A DNA stretch of 22,416 nucleotides, from assembly GCA_002179805.1 (NCBI GenBank), contig NAVB01000366.1:1-22416 (forward strand), given 5' to 3'. Positions 17,355-22,416 of the stretch are shown piece by piece. Every line of letters begins with the position of its first letter. Positions within the stretch are counted from its first letter, which is position 1. The translations under genes and the position numbers were made by a program. A model generated the notes under the pieces. The model made no database searches. It was not told where the DNA came from and worked only from the letters and a program-made list of their open reading frames with translations. The stretch is from Acanthamoeba lenticulata (lineage: Eukaryota > Discosea > Longamoebia > Acanthamoebidae).

Positions 17355-20300
17355 TTATTTCTTGCCCAAGAAGAACTTGTTGATGAGATGGATCGTCATG
17401 TTCACGTCCAGCGTCACCTGCTCCAGCTCGAGGCACTCGATGCCGTTGTAGTGCCTCTCTAGCAAGTCGTCCAGCTCGAGCGTCATCTGAGGTTCATCAT
17501 CATCGCCATCAACAACAACAACGCCGGGGCGTGAGTTTGCTGTGATGAAGCACAAAGAAGAAGAAGAAGAAGAATGGTGAACGGACCTTCTCAACAGAGA
17601 TACCAGCAATCTTGGCGACAATGTCGAAGACGCCGACCTCCTCGGAGGAAATGAGGAACTGGGTCTTCTTGCGGGAGAGCGCGGGGACCTCTGAGTCGAC
17701 AATGACGCCCTGCTTCTGCAAGTCCTTGTAGCTGAACTTGAACGGGCCAGCCATGGTCTTGCCCGAAGAGGCGGGGGCCTTGTTCTTGCCCTTCTTGCCG
17801 CCCTTGAGCTTGGCCGAGGTGGGCCGGTAGTGCTGCTCGCGGCACTGCTGGAGGTACTCCTGGTACTGCGTGATCTGGTCCTTGACGTAGGCCTGGTGCT
17901 TGCGGAGGTTGGTCAGGGTCTGCGTGAGCCTCTCAATCTCGCGCTTCTGCTGCTCGCGGATGACGGCCCGGTTGGCCACCTCGAGCGAGATGTCGTGCAC
18001 AAAGCTCTCGTAGCGGTCCGACTTGGACAGGCGGCCCTCCTTCTCGAGCTTGGTGATGTTGTCGAGGATCTTGTTGATCTGCGTCGAAAGCTGCTTGTTG
18101 TTGGTGTCGCCGGCGAAGCGGATGCCCGACTCGAGCACGTCGGTCAGGTGCAGGCGGTGGATCGAGGTCTCGATGGGGATCGTCCGCAGCACGGGGATAA
18201 TGAGCTCCTTCGTCTCCGCGTAGAGACGCTCTACTTCGTTGTCCTCCTCGACCTCTACCTTGAATCGGTTCGACGTCAGCGTCAACTGGATTTCGCGGTC
18301 GTCCTCTTCCGTGAGCACCGGAGGCGCCTCGCCCAGATCCTTCATGATCACCCGCAGCTCATCGTCCTTGTCGTCGGCCAGGGCATCGAGGTTCTGCAAC
18401 ACCAAGTGGTGCGTCGCTGAGATTTCATGCAGCGAGATGAGGATCACGGGCTTCGTCTTCTGCGTCAGCTCCATGTACTTGTTCACTTGGAGGTGGTCCT
18501 CGGGGTCGTCGACCTGTGACACAGATCAGTTAGTGACGGTCATCAACATTAACACGGACACTTGAAGGTCAAAGGACTCAAGGTGAATACCTTGACAAGT
18601 GAGTTGAAGTAGTGCTCGACGATGGGCTTGTTCTTCTCGATGAAGTCGTTGAGCGGCATCATGTACTTCTCCTGCTTGTTGAACGGACGGAAGTTGAACA
18701 AGTTCTGCAGCACCTTACCGACGACGACCAGGTTCTTACGGACAACGGGCTCCAGCTCCCGGTCGACCACGTTGTAAGCGTCGGGCGTCACGATGGCCAA
18801 GTTGATGAAACGGTAGTACACGAAATAACCCGTCACCTTCAACACCTGCACAGCGCCAGGGAAAAAGGCTTATTAACATAACTCGTAAAAAATGATAAAA
18901 AGAACCAAAATTAAAAGATAAATATATCTAATAAATGCAAATAATAAGCACTTAACTAAAAATAAAGAGAAATGATGATGGTGACGAACCTGGTCGTTAT
19001 CGAGGTTCTCGCCGAAACGCTCCATGGAGAGGTGCTTGATCTGCTTACAGATCCAGCGGATACCGTAGGGCAGGTTGTTCAACGAGTTGATGACACCGTC
19101 GAGGAACATCTGGCAGATCTCTTGGAGAGCGTTGAGCCTTTGGTTCATGATGGACTTGACCTCGGGGAAGTTCATGGCCTTGTCCTCGGGGATGTTCCTC
19201 TCGAGGGTGGACTTGGCGCCAGTGCGGATCTCCATCTCGTTGATCATCGACTGGTAGATGACCATGGGGTTCAACTCCAAGCTGAGGTCGGTCTTCTCCA
19301 TCACCGTCTTGAGCAGAGGACCGAGGGTGTTCCTGAGGTACTCGAGACCCTGCTTGCGTCGGTTGTAGGTGATCACCATCTTAGGCACCACGGAATTGGC
19401 CTTCAAGAAGTCGGACAACGAGTTGATCTTGGAGATTTCGTTCTTAATGGCGAGCCTGAAGAGTGAGAGGATGAGGTACTCCTCGCGAGGCGAGAAGGCG
19501 TCACCGTAGAGGGTGAGAATGGTCGTGTCGAGGAAGGAATCCATCTGCTCGGGCTGCACAAGATAGACGCATTTCGCGAGATACTTTGGCTCTGTCTGCA
19601 GCAAGTAGAAGAGTTCTTGGTAGAACTGCAACGGAGAAAGAAGACAATACATTGATTAGCGGCAATCGAATTCTAAAGAGAGGGGTCCGTAGTTACCTCC
19701 ATCTTGCGCGGATCCTTTTTGAGGTCCCAAACTTGCTCCTCTTGTCCCCTGCCCTTGCCCTTGCCCTTCTTCTTCTCGAGACCTTCGAGTACATCCTATG
19801 TAGAAGAAGTTGAGGGAGTTAACGGCTGTATTGAATTTGGGAGCGAAGAATTGGGCGCCAACCTGAAGAGTAGTGCGATTCTTGATGAGCAACCCAATAC
19901 GCTTGTCGAGCTTCTGCAAATCGCGGTCGAGAACGTGGTTGCGCCTGATCTCAATGACCAGCTGGCGCTTGAGCTCCTGGATTTCTGTATCTTCGCTTAG
20001 CAGCTGCGACACTGCCCCCCCCCCAAACTACTCTAAGTGCGTACCCGATGTCCAGTCGCCGTCGTCGCCGTCGGGCTGAGACTTGAGCACAGACTGGATC
20101 TCAGTCACGCTGAGCTTGCCCTTCTTCTTCTTCTCCTCCTGCGTCTTCTTGCGCCTCTCCTCAATCTCATTTTGCTCCTTTATCCATCGCCACCTCACCA
20201 TCTTGGTGAGGAGCATGCGCGCTTCGAGGAGCAGCAAGAGGGCCTCCTTTTGCTGGCCGAAGTGGACGGCCTCGCTGTCAGCGTCATCAGTCTGAACGGG

Positions 20301-20612
20301 GCGAACGACAGCTTCTGATGGGACCTTCGAGTCCTCTTTCTTCGTAACTGCAACAGCAGTGGAATCCTTCGCGGCCTCCTTTCCCTTCTTGTCGTCCTTC
20401 TCTGCGGGCTTGCTTGACCTTTCCTTCTTTTCGCGCGCAGATGAGGCCGAGCGAAGCCGCTTCTTCTCCTCAAGTTCGGAATTGGATTCGGAGGAGCTAG
20501 TCAGGTCATCGTTTCTCCTGCTCGACCTCCTGTCGGGATCGCGCTTTTCCTTCTTGTCCCTCGTGGACGACGTCGACGACCTCTCCTTCTTTCGTGGCGA
20601 CGATTCCGACAT
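17355..20612 (-). CDS. IQGAP-type RasGAP-related protein
   Basis: Predicted 921-residue actin/Rho-family GTPase scaffold. Exons (minus): 20612-20045, 20011-19863, 19795-19697, 19625-18990, 18845-18591, 18513-17587, 17486-17355; phases join. Residues 1 to about 150 are Ser/Lys/Glu-rich low complexity. The IQGAP core follows: LKRQLVIEIRRNHVLDRDLQ, RTTLQDV, FYQELFYLLQTEPKYLA, REEYLILSLFRLA, NLPYGIRWICKQ (GAP-related domain), YYRFINLAIVTPDAY, then the RasGAP C-terminal domain from TKPVILISLHEI to TIHLINKFFLGKK. There is no calponin-homology, WW or IQ region, as in Dictyostelium DGAP1/GAPA. Human IQGAP has NPAIV where this has NLAIV. IQGAPs bind Rac/Cdc42 rather than activating Ras GTP hydrolysis (family knowledge). 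The first intron would be only 33 bases long. Confidence 0.93.
17554..17575. repeat. GAA microsatellite in an IQGAP-like intron
   Basis: Five to six GAA units (CTT on the coding minus strand) inside the 100-base intron 17487-17586. Confidence 0.7.
20012..20044 (-). other. Inferred 33-base intron containing a G10 run
   Basis: Donor GTACGC at 20044 and acceptor CAG ending at 20012, with ten consecutive G just before the CAG on the coding strand (plus-strand C run 20015-20024). Splicing joins DWTS to VSQLLSEDTEIQ in phase. The length is far below the other introns here, and a homopolymer may have been miscounted in assembly. Confidence 0.55.
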
Positions 20613-21087
20613 TCTTATGGCTAACCCTCTGTCGATTCTTCTTCTTCTTCTTTTCTTGGCTATCCCAGCACTATGCAGAGGGCGCAGCGAAAACGAGAGG
20701 CAATCAACGACTTGCCACGCCTCTCCTGCACAAATCGAATTGCTCAAGTAGGTGACAACGCCGGCTGGTCACTAACACTCTCCTCGGTTGCCTGAAGGGG
20801 AGCCACCTTTTGTGGCGGTCGGTTATGGCCCGGATTGCCGCCGTGCGCCATTGGCTCTCTGGTTGCCGTCCCGTTTTTCGCAATCCATGCCATGCATTCC
20901 TGCGCTGTCGAAAGACAATTCCAAGCATGCCTGCGAAATTAATTGGCCGTCATGTTGCGCTCATTTCGGGTGTGATTTTCTCTTCGTGGACCGCGTTTTT
21001 CGCGTTTTTAACCGCATAATCGACGAGCAATATCGACTGGAGGGGGTTCGTTGATTGGAATCAGCGTAAACACAACGGTGCGGGCCA
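20613..21087. other. Divergent intergenic region between IQGAP-like and Rictor genes
   Basis: 475 bases that must serve both promoters. It contains an 88-codon open frame (20788-21054, +) of unlikely composition that does not join Rictor in phase. No TATA box, repeat or RNA gene is seen. Confidence 0.5.
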
Positions 21088-22416
21088 ATGCAAGGTATAC
21101 TCAACCCGCCCAACTCTCCTTTCTTGATTGTCCGTACAAATCGATTTCTTAGCCCTTCCAGACCTGAAGGCGCACCTCGCCGAGGTGGACAAATGTGACG
21201 AAGACCTTCAGATCGCCCTTGACGGCTTGAACGCACTCTCCAACTTGGCCCCCAGCGTCGATGACCTTTCCTCCGCCGTTTCCTACGGCGCTTTTTTCTC
21301 CAGGTACGCTCTTGACCCCCCCCCCCTCTCCTTCTCTTCTCCCTCCTTTTCCTTCTCTTTCGTTCTTTCTTCTTGGGCGTCGGCGTTGTTTCTTTGATTG
21401 AAGTTGATATATGACTTTATGTGATAGCATGGGGAACGCGTTGGGGAGCGGTTCTGCCACCATCCGGCGCGCCGCACTCCGCACGCTGCGGCGGTTCATG
21501 CGGGACGGCGACAGCGACTTTGTCCGTCATCTTATCTTCTTCCAAACGGCCTTCTTCATCTCCCGCTCCGTCGAGAAAGACAAGGGCGCCACGGCCGAGG
21601 TACTTGTGCCATCTCGAGGAGGACGAGCTGTTTTTCTCACACTTCTACTTGCGCCCTTTGTCCTGTGTAGCGAGTGGAGGCCATGCGGGTTGTACGCCGC
21701 TTGGTGGAGATGGACCCTGCGCACACGCCACGATGTATTATACAATCACTGCTGTCCATCGTCGAAGCGCGCGACGACCCCTTCGTCCGCATCGCCCTCG
21801 ACACCCTCACGCTGCTCGCCGTCCAGAACATCAAAGGCGTCGCTCAAGTACGCACCCACTTTTGTCATTTTTATTTATTTATTTAATTTACAAATTATAT
21901 GCATATAATTTATTTGTTTATTTGTACCATCAGTGTGGAGGCATGCGCACGCTGCTGGGCGCCCTGGTGGACCCCGTCTTTGCCGACCAGCACGAGGCTC
22001 TCCTCGCCAGCATCCTGTACATATTGAACCACCCGCAGAACCGAGCCTACCTGCGTCCGCACACCGACCTGCGGAGCATCTTCGCCGCCTTGACCGAGGG
22101 CGCCGGTGAGCTCTTCCCGCTTTTTAATTTGATTTTTTCTTTATTTGCTTCATTTTAACATGTTGTTCCTCTGTCGTCGACGACAACAACGCAGAGGGCG
22201 GCCCCGTACATACGAGGAGGGACCAATGGGCTGCCTCCGTGCGCGCCGTCGTGGGTGCGTCGTGCTCCTCTCTTCCCAGTTCCTGCCTCTCCTCCAAACA
22301 CTCATCCGAACTCGTGCAACCAAACCAGGTCTTGCCAAGTCGTGGACGGGCCTTATCTATCTCTCGTCTGAGCCCTCTGGCATGCGCTCGCTCGTCCTCT
22401 CTCTCACGCTGCCCTT
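21088..22416 (+). CDS. RICTOR: Rictor / Pianissimo (TORC2 subunit), N-terminal part
   Basis: Scaffold subunit of TOR complex 2, which controls AGC kinases and the actin cytoskeleton. Exons: 21088-21094, 21153-21303, 21428-21599, 21671-21847, 21934-22105, 22195-22254, 22329-22416 (continues beyond the window). Helical-repeat RICTOR_N sequence is clear: IRRAALRTLRRFMRDGDSDF, FISRSVEKDKGATAERVEAM, QCGGMRTLLGALVDPVFADQ, ILYILNHPQNRAYLRPHTDL, and AKSWTGLIYLSSEPSGMRSL, matching the human block RSWAGIINLCKPGNSGIQSL. The start is inferred. ATG CAA G at 21088-21094 followed by a 58-base intron is the only nearby ATG exon that joins exon 2 in phase. If that is wrong, more N-terminal exons lie further upstream. 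Confidence 0.9.

Noticed and set aside
17164..17451. Plus-strand open frame with a hydrophobic stretch at the IQGAP 3' end
   Set aside because: Its second half is antisense to the conserved IQGAP C-terminal exon, so the apparent TM segment is probably a by-product.
20788..21054. 88-codon open frame upstream of Rictor as a first exon
   Set aside because: Its only GT donor near the end gives phase 0, while the next Rictor exon needs a one-base overhang, and the sequence resembles nothing in the family.
21316..21326. C11 run in a Rictor intron as a functional element
   Set aside because: It is a homopolymer within a long pyrimidine tract before an acceptor and needs no further explanation.
1..22416. 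tRNA, rRNA, CRISPR, transposase or prophage-like elements
   Set aside because: None seen. The only tandem repeats are the ankyrin coding units and short microsatellites, and no transposase, integrase or terminal repeats were recognised.

Overview
This window is GC-rich, intron-dense eukaryotic nuclear DNA. It most likely comes from a free-living amoebozoan of the Acanthamoeba type. The reasons are many short introns (mostly about 50-110 bases), very tight gene spacing, an IQGAP without a calponin-homology domain (as in Dictyostelium), a Rictor/Pianissimo orthologue, and an F-box/ankyrin gene of the kind expanded in Acanthamoeba and its giant viruses. All gene models were spliced by eye. Each was required to keep reading phase, and most were checked against remembered family sequence patterns. 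No alignment was run.

Layout: (1) 21-3662 +, 5'-truncated DDX11/CHL1 Fe-S DNA helicase; (2) 3773-6378 +, coiled-coil/F-box/WD40-like protein; (3) 6462-7487 +, intronless F-box protein with nine 27-residue ankyrin-like repeats; (4) 7553-9651 +, LanC-like (LANCL) protein in 12 exons; (5) 9706-11377 -, AT-hook/coiled-coil/PAS protein; (6) 11945-13645 +, polytopic membrane protein with a duplicated half; (7) 13708-14464 +, a selenoprotein H with an in-frame TGA (Sec) and a 3' SECIS element at about 14561-14635; (8) 14808-15319 -, cytochrome c; (9) 15688-16719 -, Rab32-family GTPase; (10) 16720-17354, unassigned; (11) 17355-20612 -, IQGAP-type RasGAP-like protein; (12) 21088-22416 +, 5' part of the TORC2 subunit Rictor, running off the right edge.

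The most noteworthy item is the selenoprotein H gene. The CxxU motif is made by splicing a split Cys codon two codons before an in-frame TGA. The downstream sequence continues the SelH signature (NPxxKPRxGSFEVxL). The 3' UTR folds into a textbook form-2 SECIS: AUGA, an 11-bp helix, unpaired AAA, a mini-hairpin, and a 3' GA. Conventional annotation would truncate or miss this gene.

There is no operon-like unit, but functions cluster loosely. IQGAP, Rab32-like and Rictor belong to the cytoskeleton, trafficking and TORC2 signalling set. DDX11 and the AT-hook/PAS protein are nuclear, and the two F-box genes are neighbours. Across the 62 introns inferred, the 5' splice site is most often GTNCG rather than GTRAG, which is itself an unusual property of this genome.
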